From assembly GCF_021134715.1 (NCBI RefSeq), contig NC_060019.1, positions 7,440,001-7,504,000 on the forward strand: a stretch of 64,000 nt of DNA. The letters run 5' to 3'. This document shows positions 1 through 10,701 of the stretch, piece after piece (position 1 is the first letter of the stretch; every line of letters starts with the position of its first letter). Both the position numbers and the translations under genes were made by a program. Under the pieces are notes generated by a model. That model was not told the origin of the DNA. It made no database searches and was given only the letters and a program-made list of their open reading frames with translations. The stretch is from Daphnia pulex (taxonomy: Eukaryota > Arthropoda > Branchiopoda > Diplostraca > Daphniidae).

Positions 1-403
1 TTCGCCGGAACTCGGCAACCGCTCCAAATCGTGCCCGTAATAATCGCAATTGAATTGCCATTTGACGTTGCCGTCGCCGGTGTTCCAATTCTCTTCGATG
101 GCGTTTCTTGCTGCTTGACAGCCAATAGCGTCTCCAATCCTCAGATTATCGCAAGCTTGGCCGCCAATCAAGGACGGATTCATTTTGTACAGAGCATCTA
201 GATCGATTCCGCAAGAGATGGCGATCTCCCAGCAGGTATCCCATCTTTTAATCGGAAGACAATTTCTGCCGGTGTCGAAACTCATGAGGAAAAGACATAC
301 GACACTAGTGATGGGCAGCTGTAATAAGTGAATAAAATTTTCGACCGTATGATTGCGTAAATAGAACAGAAAATTTTAAAGAAACTTTTACTGTGATTTT
401 CAT
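1..403 (-). CDS. Secreted LysM-domain protein, 5' part (runs off left edge)
   Basis: Two exons can be read on the minus strand. Exon 1 (392-403) encodes only MKIT and ends at a GTAAAA donor. Exon 2 (1-318) follows a TTACAG acceptor and is open to the window edge. The join gives a classic signal peptide (MKIT-LPITSVVCLFLMSF). A LysM-type module follows, with the spaced motif KRWDTCWEIA, ..LYKMNPSL.., CDNLRIGDAIGC. Paired cysteines as in fungal and arthropod LysM modules are seen. After it comes a cysteine/tryptophan segment (KWQFNCDYYGHDL). LysM modules bind chitin or peptidoglycan N-acetylglucosamine, so an extracellular glycan-binding role is likely, but the substrate is inference. The 3' part is outside the window, so full architecture and any catalytic domain are unknown. 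Confidence 0.6.
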
Positions 404-1500
404 GGCGCAGAGCTTGTTGGCCGGCCGCTGGAGAACAAATAGTTTACCCCTCAACAGCAGGAGAGATAATTAATGGACAGCGAAAAGATTAAGACCAGAT
501 AGCTTTAAAAGATTTAAAAGTGACAATTAATCATACAACAGTCTTACCGCTTCTAATGTCTAAAGAAGTATCTGCAGTTATTTCCAACAAATTTAAAGTA
601 GTTAAGAATTGCATGCAATGAATACCTGCTAGTTGGATGGAAAAATATAAATAATCCCAGCTATACGAAAGATAAATTGGAAGCAGTCTTCAACTACTGT
701 GGGAAATGACCTTGATTCTTCTACCAATTTTGCCAAAACTATGTTAGTAATTGTACTAAATAATAAGAAAATAGAGGCTTACCGTATTGTTGGAAGAAGA
801 AAACAATTTTTTAATGCTAAAATGCTAAAATCTTACGAAATTTCAATTAAGATTCTTGAGCTCTGATCGACGACGTCTGCCCAGTAAAACAACGAGAAAC
901 TCTCGATTTGCAGTCCTGCAGAGTGCAGACGACCTTCCGAAATCCGAACTGCGAAATCCGAATGTCGTTAATGAGAGCGTGTTGTCCTATTACCAAATAC
1001 CAGACTGTAGAAAGCAGGCATGATGTGTGAATGTGTGATTAAACACACAAATTTGTTTCTACTTTCTTAAAATCAACACAAAATTGTAATCGCTTTCTGT
1101 TTGAGTAAATTGGAAATGCACTGACATCATAATGTCGTAATTGTTGCACAATTCACCCCAAGCGGCCATATTACGCACTATAACGATCGGCGCGAATTAA
1201 CTGAACGAATGTTGAATCGAAACGATAATCAAATAAAATTGTATTACTCTGCCTTAAAAAAAACAACTGATTAATGTTTGAATAATGAAAACGGAATCAC
1301 TGCAACAAAATTCAAGTTAATTGGTTGACACAATTTCGAGATATAGTCGTAATTGTAGGAGGAAGTCGACTTGCAAACAAAGATTTGCCCTTCTTTTTCA
1401 TACATAAGGGATCGCCACCGCATATGATCCCATTGTACACCATCTGTAAGCTTCTACGCCTTCTAGATAAAGTTACTGTGATTATAACCTGGCAAGCAAA
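404..1500. other. Intergenic, divergent gene starts
   Basis: The interval lies between two divergently transcribed genes (LysM protein to the left, FEM-1-like to the right), so both promoters should be here. I see no coding exon and no clear TATA box that I would assign to either gene. Confidence 0.4.
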
Positions 1501-3654
1501 ATGGAATCTCGTGCGAATGTTGAAATGGTTTGGAGAAAGGTTTGGAAAAGATTCTGGTACGACGACGATGATATGGGAGTGGTCAAGAAATGGAGAAGAG
1601 TGTTGACACAAGTTCCGAAAAATTATTCGCCACCATCCTCGTACCCGCACCCCGCGACGAATCCTCAGCTGATAACTTACGCGGACTGCGAGGCATTTTT
1701 CGAATCTGTAACCAGAGGCTCCAGGGAGGATTTGATTAAAACTCTCAACATCCACGGACCGAAAGTGACTACCGAATTGTCAAAATCGTACAACGAACAT
1801 GGGCAGACCCCTCTTCTAGTGGCCATCCGCCGAGGAAACTTGGACATGGTCAAATTCTTGGTCGGCAAACTGGGCGTTCCCATCGAGCAAAATGGACGAA
1901 TGGTGTGGAATGGTGTCGAATACCTGGACGTTCCAGCACTGTACGCGGCTATCGTTTGCGGAGAATTGGACATTGCCGCCTATCTTCTTTCCATGGAAGT
2001 GGAATCGGACCAGCAAACCGCCCAAATGATCGAATCCATCGTCTCAAGTCCCAACGGCCGACAGGAAAAGATCAACATTCTGGAACTGATGGGTGCAGTC
2101 AATTTTTACTTTTACGAAACGCATCCAGCCCCACAAAACGGCCTCATGTACTGGAGGGCAGCCACGCATCTTCGCCAGTCGACGGTCGATGGTGAACCGG
2201 ACCTAATACCTAAAACGATTCTTCCATCGGACGCTTATGGCACGGCTTTCAACTTGACTTGCGAGTTTACCACATTAGAACAACTGGAGCCGCTGTCTAG
2301 ACTCGAGCTCTTCACCCAAGCAGTTTTGGTCAGCCAGCGAGTCCTGGACATGGTCCGTCCTGGTGTCCATATCTTCAATCTCACCTTCTTGTCCCAATGG
2401 GCTTCGATGTGTTCCTTCCGCCAAGGGCAGAGCGGCCGCGCCATCCACATACTGACGCTCGTTCTGCAGCAATCACAATCACTTGAGTGGAAGGGATTAA
2501 AGACGAGTCGAATCATCAACTGGGCCCTGGACATCATGTTGTCGAGCATCACCAATCTGCAAGAGAATCCGGAACAAGAAGAGTTTCCGTTTGCCAATCT
2601 GATGGCCACCTTCGATTTTGCCACTCAGTACATGGCGCATCTGCAAGAAAATCCCCGACAGCAAAAGATTGACCCGAGCACTCGACTCGGTCTGGCAAGT
2701 TTCATCGTGGGATTGATTTATTGGGCCCACGAGCTGGTGCCGCAATGGAGTGTCGTGGATCGTCAACAGTTCCAGCGCAGCCTGTCCCTTTTCATAGCCA
2801 AAGATCACCGATGGGGAAACGCCAATCAGAATCTTCTCCACGCGATTTGCCATCTGGAGAGTACGAGTCACGCGTTCGCTGAAATTCACGAGTTGATGGA
2901 CAGAGACAGCGACGAAATGGGCAGCAGTGACCTGGATGAAACAAGCGACTTGGATCATGGCGAATTTGAAAACAGCAGCGACACGGTGAACGATCTGCTG
3001 GACAGCAATGACGACTTGATTGATGACCCTGCCGGTGGGAGCCAATTTGACTTTGACATCATTTGTGCGTCGAAGGATGAAGATTGCTTCAGTGATTACA
3101 GTGACGACAGAAACGTGAGCGGATGTCCGTCGTGTGGGGCCGGAAACGACGAAGTGATGTCTGCGGACGAAAGTGACGACGAGGACTTTGAACTGATTCG
3201 AGATTATCGCGACGAAGACGACGAAAGCGACGATGATCCAGACGAGGATTTCCAGCTGTCTGTGACCGAGTGGATCCTTCGACTCGGAGCCGATCCTAAC
3301 GCGGCCGACTCGCACGGAGCGACTCCTCTCCACTTGGTGGCCTTAAATCGTGGCAGCGTTGCTCAAGCTCGGCTGCTGCTGGAATACGGGGCTCACATAG
3401 ACCAGACGGACAACACAAGTACGACCCCCTTGATGCTCTTCCAGGAATGGCAAAACCTGCTCTCCCAGGAACGGCCAGACCAAATAATCGACCGTGATGA
3501 GGATAACGAGCTTAACCTTCATTCGCTCATCGGAGACGCTCTGCCACTGCCTCTGAGCTGCTTGGCTGCTCGAGTCTTACGCCAAAGTGGAATTCCATTC
3601 GATGATGCAGAGAAGGTTCCACCGACTCTACAAACCTTCATTCGGCGACATTAA
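1501..3654 (+). CDS. FEM-1-like ankyrin protein with acidic insert, intronless
   Basis: A single open frame of 717 codons starts with ATG in a good context (aaaATGg) and has a polyadenylation signal about 95 bp after the stop. Residues about 100-170 carry two ankyrin repeats (HGQTPLLVAIRRGNLDMVKFL, PALYAAIVCGELDIAAYLL). The middle matches the FEM-1 TPR-like region (ILELMGAV, YWRAATHLRQ). A C-terminal ankyrin repeat (GADPNAADSHGATPLHLVAL) is followed by a VHL-box-like end (LSCLAARVLRQSGIPFDD then PPTLQTFIRRH). FEM-1 proteins are substrate receptors of CUL2 ubiquitin ligases, known from the family. Odd points are the absence of introns, fewer N-terminal ankyrin repeats than FEM1A/B/C, and a strongly acidic Asp/Glu/Ser stretch (about residues 480-590) before the C-terminal ankyrin repeat. 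It could be a retrocopy that gained function. Family call fairly sure; role not. Confidence 0.8.
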   Translation: MESRANVEMVWRKVWKRFWYDDDDMGVVKKWRRVLTQVPKNYSPPSSYPHPATNPQLITYADCEAFFESVTRGSREDLIKTLNIHGPKVTTELSKSYNEHGQTPLLVAIRRGNLDMVKFLVGKLGVPIEQNGRMVWNGVEYLDVPALYAAIVCGELDIAAYLLSMEVESDQQTAQMIESIVSSPNGRQEKINILELMGAVNFYFYETHPAPQNGLMYWRAATHLRQSTVDGEPDLIPKTILPSDAYGTAFNLTCEFTTLEQLEPLSRLELFTQAVLVSQRVLDMVRPGVHIFNLTFLSQWASMCSFRQGQSGRAIHILTLVLQQSQSLEWKGLKTSRIINWALDIMLSSITNLQENPEQEEFPFANLMATFDFATQYMAHLQENPRQQKIDPSTRLGLASFIVGLIYWAHELVPQWSVVDRQQFQRSLSLFIAKDHRWGNANQNLLHAICHLESTSHAFAEIHELMDRDSDEMGSSDLDETSDLDHGEFENSSDTVNDLLDSNDDLIDDPAGGSQFDFDIICASKDEDCFSDYSDDRNVSGCPSCGAGNDEVMSADESDDEDFELIRDYRDEDDESDDDPDEDFQLSVTEWILRLGADPNAADSHGATPLHLVALNRGSVAQARLLLEYGAHIDQTDNTSTTPLMLFQEWQNLLSQERPDQIIDRDEDNELNLHSLIGDALPLPLSCLAARVLRQSGIPFDDAEKVPPTLQTFIRRH

Positions 3655-4607
3655 TAAGATATTTCCGATGGAAGATGAAATTTCGTGTGTTTGGTTCTTT
3701 TGTTTCACTTTTGATACTTGTCGTCACTGTTCTGTCAGTTGATTTCAATAAATTTCATTAAAATAAAAAAAATTGCTTCGCCTATTCATTTGTTTGATTG
3801 TTTAAGGGCTTTGTTTGCCAAGTACCAAGTTGATTGTAGGTTGTAGGACCAAGATGTTGAGCTAAAGCAAGCAAGGTTCAAATTCGCTGCTTCTTCGCTA
3901 GTGTCACGACGACCTAAGGCTCCTTCATCATTACCGTACATCCAAAATAAGTTCAAAGTTCGCCTAAAAATAAAATAAGAAAATTCGACTGAATCCGAGA
4001 AAAAAAAACGATGAAATTGTAAACTTACCTTTACTAGTAAGGCAGACTGTGTGCACACCACCTGCAACTACACCCATTATAAAGTAATAACCGTAGCCTT
4101 TATTCTCTGAATATTTGATCAACAGCAATCATCGTAATCAATGATTATTGTTCGAAATAAACTTTTTACTACGATCCGATTAAATCTTTTAATCAACTTG
4201 AAAAGGCTGCTGAGAATAACTACACCCGAGTCCATTCTACTCAGTTCTATAATTTCATTTATTTCTTTTACATGTCACTTAGTGAAAACATTTTGTTTCT
4301 ATAAACCGTCACGCTTTTTTAATAGAAGATACCTTTTAAAAATTTCATTATTTGATTGAATCGCCAATAAGTTAATAATCATCAAGAGCTGGTTCTAAAA
4401 TTGATAGAATTTAAGTTATAAGACGTCTACTGAGAATTTGATCCGACGCCAAAGCAGATGAAGAAAACAAATTATCTCGAAGAACGAAGCACGCCAATTA
4501 CAAGATTTACGGTAAGTTATAAGACGAAAATTACATTCAACTAAATATCTTAACAATTATTTCACTAGAGGCACGGTCAAACGAACAGTGGTGCCCAGCA
4601 AAGGGGG
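3655..4607. other. Intergenic between convergent genes
   Basis: Convergent 3' ends of the FEM-1-like gene (plus) and the TANC-like gene (minus). AT-rich, no supported exon or RNA gene seen. Confidence 0.4.
3747..3752 (+). promoter_or_regulatory. Polyadenylation signal AATAAA of FEM-1-like gene
   Basis: AATAAA about 95 bp after the stop codon of the intronless FEM-1-like gene, with A-rich sequence just after it. Confidence 0.6.
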
Positions 4608-7522
4608 TTAACCTCGTTCGGAAGTGGAAGTCGAACTGGAACCAACTCCGCTGCTGCAGCAGTCTTGGATGGTGTCAGAAGATGTTTCCATTAAGGCCAG
4701 GGTGGAAGTTCCAGGGAGCCGTTGGGCACTTTCGGTCTCTTCGATGGCTTTCAGCAAAACCTTTCGCACATCCCTACCAGGTGGGGCTACTTTCATGGCC
4801 TCATTTAAATCCGACAACGCCTGTTCAGTTTGTCTATTTTTTAAAAATAAAAAAAAATTATGAATTGGAATTGGAATTCGAATAGAAACTTGAACGACAA
4901 GGTGAACTTACCCATCGACACGCCTTGCCTTGGCTCGGACATAAAGAGCCTCAAAGGAATCCGGTCTCAAGGCTAGGACTTCCGACGCAACGGTGATGGC
5001 TTCATTGGAATCCTTTTCGTACCAAAAAGAAAATGAAAAAAAAAGAAAGCTGCATAAACTCCTCCCAGGTGAGCGGCTCGGCGCCCAGCAGGGCGTTGAC
5101 CGAGTGGTAAATTTCCAGGAGGCTCATGGGATTGAGGCTGGCCAGGCAGACGCACAGGATGGGCTGGACTCGCTCGTAGGCCCGCAGACTGGCGAAGCGC
5201 AGATTGAAGTTGAGCAAAAAGATCTCGGAGAGGTGGCCTTGCTCGATCAAATCCAGGGCCATCTTGGCGTGGAGGAAATTGCCTCGAGACAGGCCGCTCA
5301 GGTGGGCGGCGAAACGGGCCACCTGACCCTGCGAGGCGGTCCCGCTGATTCCGTTGCCGACCGTCCCGTAAATCTTCGAGCCGGAAGAACTCTTGACGCC
5401 GGCCATGGCCACGTTACTTCGAATGGTGGCGCAATTGTTGACTCGATGGCACGTGTAATCCATCAGATCCTTGTTGGGCCAGTCACCGGCACCGGGTGCA
5501 TCCAATCTGGAGCAGGTGAATCAACAATTAATTTTAATGCTAATTGAATTCATTTTTAAATGGCGAATAAAATTACGAGATCAAAGCGTATGGCAGGAGC
5601 TGGGTGATATTCTGCAATCCAGACCGGACAGTGACGACAACTTTCAGCCAATTGGGGAACTGGAGGGCGTGTCGAACCAGAAAACTGCTGACGGTGTCGC
5701 CGTAATCCGGCCGGTGGTTCTCGGCTTCGCACAGGCCGTCCACCACCATGAGGCACGTCGGAAAACCGCCCTGGAAGAAAAATAAATAAAACAATTTAAT
5801 TTGGTTAGATTCTCTCTTTGTGAATGAAATCGGCAATCTTACCTCTTCGCCGGATCGTTTCAAGGAAGACAGCGGCTCCAGGATGCCGTTGACGAATGAG
5901 CTGTGAGAATTGGCAATGCACTCCTTCAGACTGAGCAGCGATTGCAGGTGAGGATCGGAGAGGAGCAGCTGCCGGAAGGCCACCAACTGGGGCGCCTGGC
6001 ACAACTGGGCCGCAATCGAATGAACGAAATCCGGAACCAGACACGTGCTGCTGTTGTCAGCCTGTGGCGTTTCATCAAATTCAATCAGATCCAGTCAGAA
6101 ATTGCGTTGAAGATCAATTAGATAATCATTAAATTAAGTTTCATACCTGGCAAAAGTGGTAGGCCACCACTCTGGTGGCCAATGACTGGATGGTTTCGGC
6201 AGCCGGAGGGACCGGAGTGTGAGTCCGGCCGTAAATGGATTCGCCGGAAGTGCTGGAGTAGGGATTTTCGTAGATGCACTCGGCCCGAGTGGGAGCCGAT
6301 GCGATGGGGATCCGCGAGCGGCCGAAACAGCTGTATTCGACCAGCTGGAGCGCCACGCAAGTTTTCCCGCTTCCGGTAGCACCGCTGAGGATGACTCCGC
6401 GACGATTCGAGCCGGCCATTTCCATCGGCTGTCCGGCCAACGACGACGACGTTGGTGGAAGCAAATGCGACGCCATGTCGCGGAAAATCCAGGATCGACC
6501 CCAGAAGAATTGCGACTCGATATTTTCTTGCTGCGGCACCTGGAAGAAAAGCGGCTTGAGGGCCAGCAGCGGCAGCCGGAATTGGGCGAATCGAACTGTC
6601 AAACAAAACAAGGTCAAATGACAGATGATTTTTAATTCAATTCTTTTGGTTTCGATCGACTTACTCTTGGGATCGATGGGGCCGAGAACAGTTCCGTTGC
6701 GAGCGGATCGGCGAATCAGGGCCTGTCGCTGGCCAAACATGTGCGAGTCATCCGCTTGTTGGCCGGCTTGAGAAACTGAATGCCAAGCAAATATTTGATG
6801 ACAAACTGTTTGCTTAATAGAAAAAAAAAATTGAAGTTTTACCGGTTAAAGAATGGCGTCGTGACGCTGCGAAACACGGGCCGGGTGAAACGGAAGCGCT
6901 CCGGCCGCCCAGCGACATGGAAAGGGACGAGCCCAAGCTGTCGGAAGAGTGGTCGTGAACCTCTCTCAAAGCCTGCGACTGCATCTCGGCCTCAGACGAT
7001 CCTGTTCGTCATGGAATACAAGTTAATGTAATGGCGGGAAGAAAATTCAAATTTTAAAAAATGAATTTGAAAAAAAATACCGGTGAGCGTGGAGACGGGA
7101 CTGGCGTTGGACGAGGTGACCCGATTGGCCGGAACGTCAAGACTCTTCATGGACGAAGAGGAATCCTGGCTGCGGGCGCTCATGAGCGTAGCGCTTCCGC
7201 GTCCGCTCGACGGGCTGCGCGAATTGCGGGCCTCGGCCCCGAAGAGGAGCCCCAATCGGCTCATCATTTCGCTGCCGACCGACGGAGACGCCTGGCTCGA
7301 CGTCTCCTCGACGACGATGGACCCTGGTAACACTGTCCGTAGACGGACTGCTGCTGCTGATGATGATGATGATGATCGGAGGCATTGGTGGCGGCCGAGA
7401 AGCGGGCCGGCGACGGCGAGCTGCCGTTATTGTGACGGACCAGCCGGCGGGAGCTCCACATGGAGCGGCTGGAACGCGGAGATATGGAAGGACTAGACGA
7501 CGGACGAAAGGCGAAGTGACAG
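4608..7522 (-). CDS. rols: TANC / rolling pebbles-like scaffold, internally deleted
   Basis: Exons on the minus strand: 7081-7522, 6843-7001, 6665-6775, 6147-6595, 5843-6061, 5577-5770, 5050-5506, 4912-5012, 4608-4833. From 7001 downward, splice phases agree except at one place. The TANC NTPase module is clear: LALKPLFFQVP, Walker A GATGSGKT, FCQADNSSTCLVPDFVHSIA, a VVDGLCEAENHRPDYGDT strand (Walker B-like), NWLKVVVTVRS, and LSGLSRGNF..ALDLIE.GHLSEIFLLNFNLRF. The last two exons are TPR-like (EVLALRPDSFEALYVRAKAR; DLNEAMKVAP). TANC proteins are postsynaptic or myoblast-fusion scaffolds with ankyrin repeats between NTPase and TPR. Here exon 5050-5506 stops abruptly at TWEEFMQ and the TPR exon begins 37 bp later, so all ankyrin repeats are missing. 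The N-terminal exon also needs a one-base frame change near 7330. A tentative further 5' exon lies around 7618-7665. Either a degraded gene or an assembly collapse. Confidence 0.7.
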
Positions 7523-9298
7523 CTGGACAAATTCAAAAATTAAGGCAATTGATTCATTCCGGTTTAAAAAGAAAAAATAAGAAACGGAAATGTCAAATCT
7601 CTTACGACCGCTGGCAGGAGTCGGGAAACGGCAGGAAGTGCCGGAGGCAATCCAGTCACTCTCTCTGAAGCGTTTCTCGTTTCGAAGTAAATCTAAAAAA
7701 ATTTCCAGTTTTTTAACAAAAAAGATAAATGTGGATAAATGAATTCAATGAAATCCACGCCCTGTTTCTTTTTTATCCTGTGAATGAGAAAACATTCGTC
7801 TCGCATTTTTCTCATTGTCATTTGCATATTCTTCTTCCGTTTTCTACCACACACACACATACGGGGGAGGGGGAGACAAAGGACGGATTCCTCCCAAAGG
7901 ACCCACTTATGGTCATGGATAGCATCAACAGGTTTTATTTTTATTTTTTTAAATACTAATAATGAATAGGTTCTCCCAGAAAGAAACAAACAAACAAAAG
8001 GAGTGCGGATGTGCGGATGCATCCGAGAGAGAATGAGATATACTCGTCCCCCCCCATCGATTTAGAATTGCATGACACAGATTAAGGAATATCTCATGCG
8101 AGCTCAACTGGTGTATTTCTCCTTCAACAAAACTCTACTTAAAAAGCCGCCGATGCCGCCCACACCACAAAAAGTAAAGTTTTGTATAAAGTAAACAACA
8201 AGAAAACAATAAAGAAAGAAAGAAAAGGCAAGTATGTAAGTAAAAGCTGAAAACTTCATTAGAAAATTAATGAAATCAATAGAAACAAAAAACGACCATA
8301 AAATAAGGTTTATAATGTGCTAACGTAACTAGGATACGTTACCTACATAGTGTAGACTTGAAAATTGTATATCTTGTAGAACGTACATAGCCTAGTGGTT
8401 AGAGCGTCTGGAAAGATCAGAAGTGAATGAAAAATTCAGAAAAAAAAAATTCAGAAGTGAATGATGGAGGCTCAGTGTGCTTTCCCATGTGTTCAACTGT
8501 CAGATCGTGCCCGGCACTTACGAGTCTTAAATGTACGAACTCTAATTTATGAGAGAATCGAGGACGAAAGGCGGAGAGGGGTACATGAGAGGCAGGAATA
8601 ATATTAGGAACACGTACGAGGCAGCCCTGAATGTGGGTCATGCATGTTGGTTATCGAAAGCTAGCCAGTCAACTTGCTATTAAATTGGATTTAATCGCAA
8701 TACAGAGTGTGGGCATACTAAAAAATAATCACTGGAAAAAACGTTCGGTTTTTATCTCTTATATTTCAGATTTAAAAAAAATTCAAATAAACATTTGCAA
8801 ATACATATTTTCCAAATTATATCTATATTATATAATAAGTCCTAGATTAGAAAATAACGGGGACGGATCTGAGATGTTCATCCATGTCAGTGTTCGAAAC
8901 CATGCAAACGCAAAACTTTTTTTTTAACTTTGAATTAATTTTATAATTATATATTATTAATTATTGGGACTATTGTTCCTAAACTTAAAAAAAAATGGTT
9001 TTTATCGATTTTATTCACGCCTACGCCGTCAGGAGCAGTGCGGCCACGAGCCCACGACAACAGTGGCGGATGAAAAACATCTGGGTTGTCGGTTGACTGG
9101 CAAACGGCGCCGGACGGCCGAACGTGGCCCCCGACTCTCCGTTGTCTCCGGGCTGTCTCCCCATTGTCGGAGAATGTCCTCCACCTGAAACCATACAAAA
9201 ATTGAATCAAAACTTAGATTCAAATCAAACTTGAAACCAATATTTACCTGCTCGATTATTTACCGCCGTTTACCGCTTGATAATTATGCGAAGTCTCG
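7523..9298. other. Upstream of TANC-like gene; no supported gene
   Basis: Mostly AT-rich DNA with an ACAC run near 7850 and a C run near 8050. A minus-strand stretch at about 9025-9187, preceded by a CAG acceptor, can be read as a short exon ending in a hydrophobic tail (RGLVAALLLTA then stop). I recognise no family and do not call it a gene. Confidence 0.3.
8386..8640 (+). repeat. Possible tRNA-derived SINE fragment
   Basis: The stretch around 8390 (TAGCCTAGTGGTTAGAGCG) looks like a tRNA D-arm and pol III A box. A good B box is not obvious at the expected distance; GTTCAACTG near 8490 is the nearest candidate. No complete tRNA fold is visible, so a decayed tRNA-type SINE is more likely than a tRNA gene. 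Confidence 0.25.
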
Positions 9299-9481
9299 TT
9301 GGACAAATTATTCCTGCAAGACGACGATCCCAAAAATGTTGCAGGCGAATGCCACCACGAAAATGTTCTTTATCAGGTGGCAACGGGATTAGAATACATT
9401 CACAAAATGGTTATGACCCATTGCGACAACAAGCCTAGATATTTGGTTGCCATCCCAAATGAATTGGTATTTATCCAATGA
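9299..9481 (+). pseudogene. Fragment of a Ser/Thr kinase domain
   Basis: About 60 codons resemble kinase subdomains V-VI: LDKLFLQDDDPK, then VLYQVATGLEYIHKM and a catalytic-loop-like THCDNKPR. The usual H-R-D-x-K-P is changed to T-H-C-D-N-K-P, and the frame ends soon after with no activation loop. It resembles the kinase domains of IRE1-like proteins. No flanking exons are visible. I read it as a decayed fragment. Its 3' flank (about 9441-9510) is similar to sequence at about 24502-24565. Confidence 0.5.
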
Positions 9482-10701
9482 TTTTACAATATAATTGTCT
9501 CGTTTTTTTAATCAACAAATAAATCAATAGAGAAGTCCATCGACGTCGGTCACCTGTGTAACGTGCGCACCTTGTCTGTGACCCTGTTAACTGCCGGGTG
9601 AGAATATCCAGCAGCAAAAAGGGGCTTCTACTGCGCTTTTTTTGCGTGTTCTTATTTGATTTTGATCTTCAGATTTTTTTATGCAATTGCTCAGCAGCAG
9701 CAGCAGCTAAGCCTTTATTACATACAGATTCTACAGTAGAACATTTATCGATGGGTTATATTCGATAATAATAATAATAGCGTGCCCGAGAACAAAATTT
9801 TCCAACTTTTGATTTCTGATTAGCTGGTAACATTTCAATCATTAGGGCTCCTGGCGTGGCTCATCCTCTGCTCTCTGGCCTGTTTCATATACAGCGCTCG
9901 GATGTTGATGAATAAGTTGATGAAAATTCTTCATCCTCTAATCAGCACCAACCAGGAGAGAGAGAATAAGAATTGTACACGTGGATGGAAATTGCTTTTC
10001 ACCCTTTTGCAGATCAAACAGGGGACTCATTGTTATTATGTAGGCCTAGTTTTGTGTGTGTAGTGTGTAGCCTACCATTGGATACTCCGCTACTACGGCT
10101 GAATCTGGCCTTATTAAGAAAGGGGAGAGAAAACCGGTTGTCACGTCTAAATTCGACGTGTCGAATCGATAAATACTTACACGACTGACGACGCGGAAAG
10201 CGCCATAGCGCCCCTAAATGGGCAAATGGTTATTTCTGTTTGTTTGTCTTTTAATTGGAGGCGAATGATGATGGTGGTCTCCTCGCCGGGATCTTACATT
10301 TCGATTCTTTTTCTGATATCAGACTTCAGCAGCAGGGCTGTTCCCTGTTCACCCTGTTCACGCGGAAATAAAATAGTCGAAGGAGGCTTTTATCGGGGGA
10401 TGTCACAACGGGTCAAGCACGATTTTCCTTATCAAAATAACGTCGAAAGTCATCAGGTATTTATAGAAAAACATTTTTCGTGTGTCTAGGTTGAATGCTC
10501 ATTGTTTATTTCCTCCTCTCCCCGACCGACGACGTCACTCTATTTTGTCAATTTATAAAAGAAAGTGAATAGGCTAGCTAGTACAAAAACTCAAAAAGTC
10601 TTTGGTAAAAGATGTGTATGGGGCACAAAAAATACAACATTGCAATTCTCATCCGCTGGATTCGGCCCAAATAATGCAGCGGAGCCGGAGAGCACTCATA
10701 G
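9482..10701. other. Upstream region of otk copy A
   Basis: No supported exon. The 39 bp at about 9596-9634 (around AGAATATCCAGCAGCAAAAA) recur with small changes near 28817 and 48370. Missing 5' exons of otk, including a signal peptide, should lie here or further left but I could not identify them. Confidence 0.35.

Noticed and set aside
2497..3333. Minus-strand frame of 278 codons opposite the FEM-1-like gene.
   Set aside because: Antisense shadow of a coding exon; valine/isoleucine-rich because of the acidic codons opposite.
8386..8470. tRNA gene suggested by a good A box.
   Set aside because: No cloverleaf, no proper B box at the right distance; kept only as a possible SINE fragment.
10226..10489. 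Possible first exon of otk with hydrophobic stretch.
   Set aside because: No convincing signal peptide, cleavage context or donor site joined in phase to the Ig1 exon.
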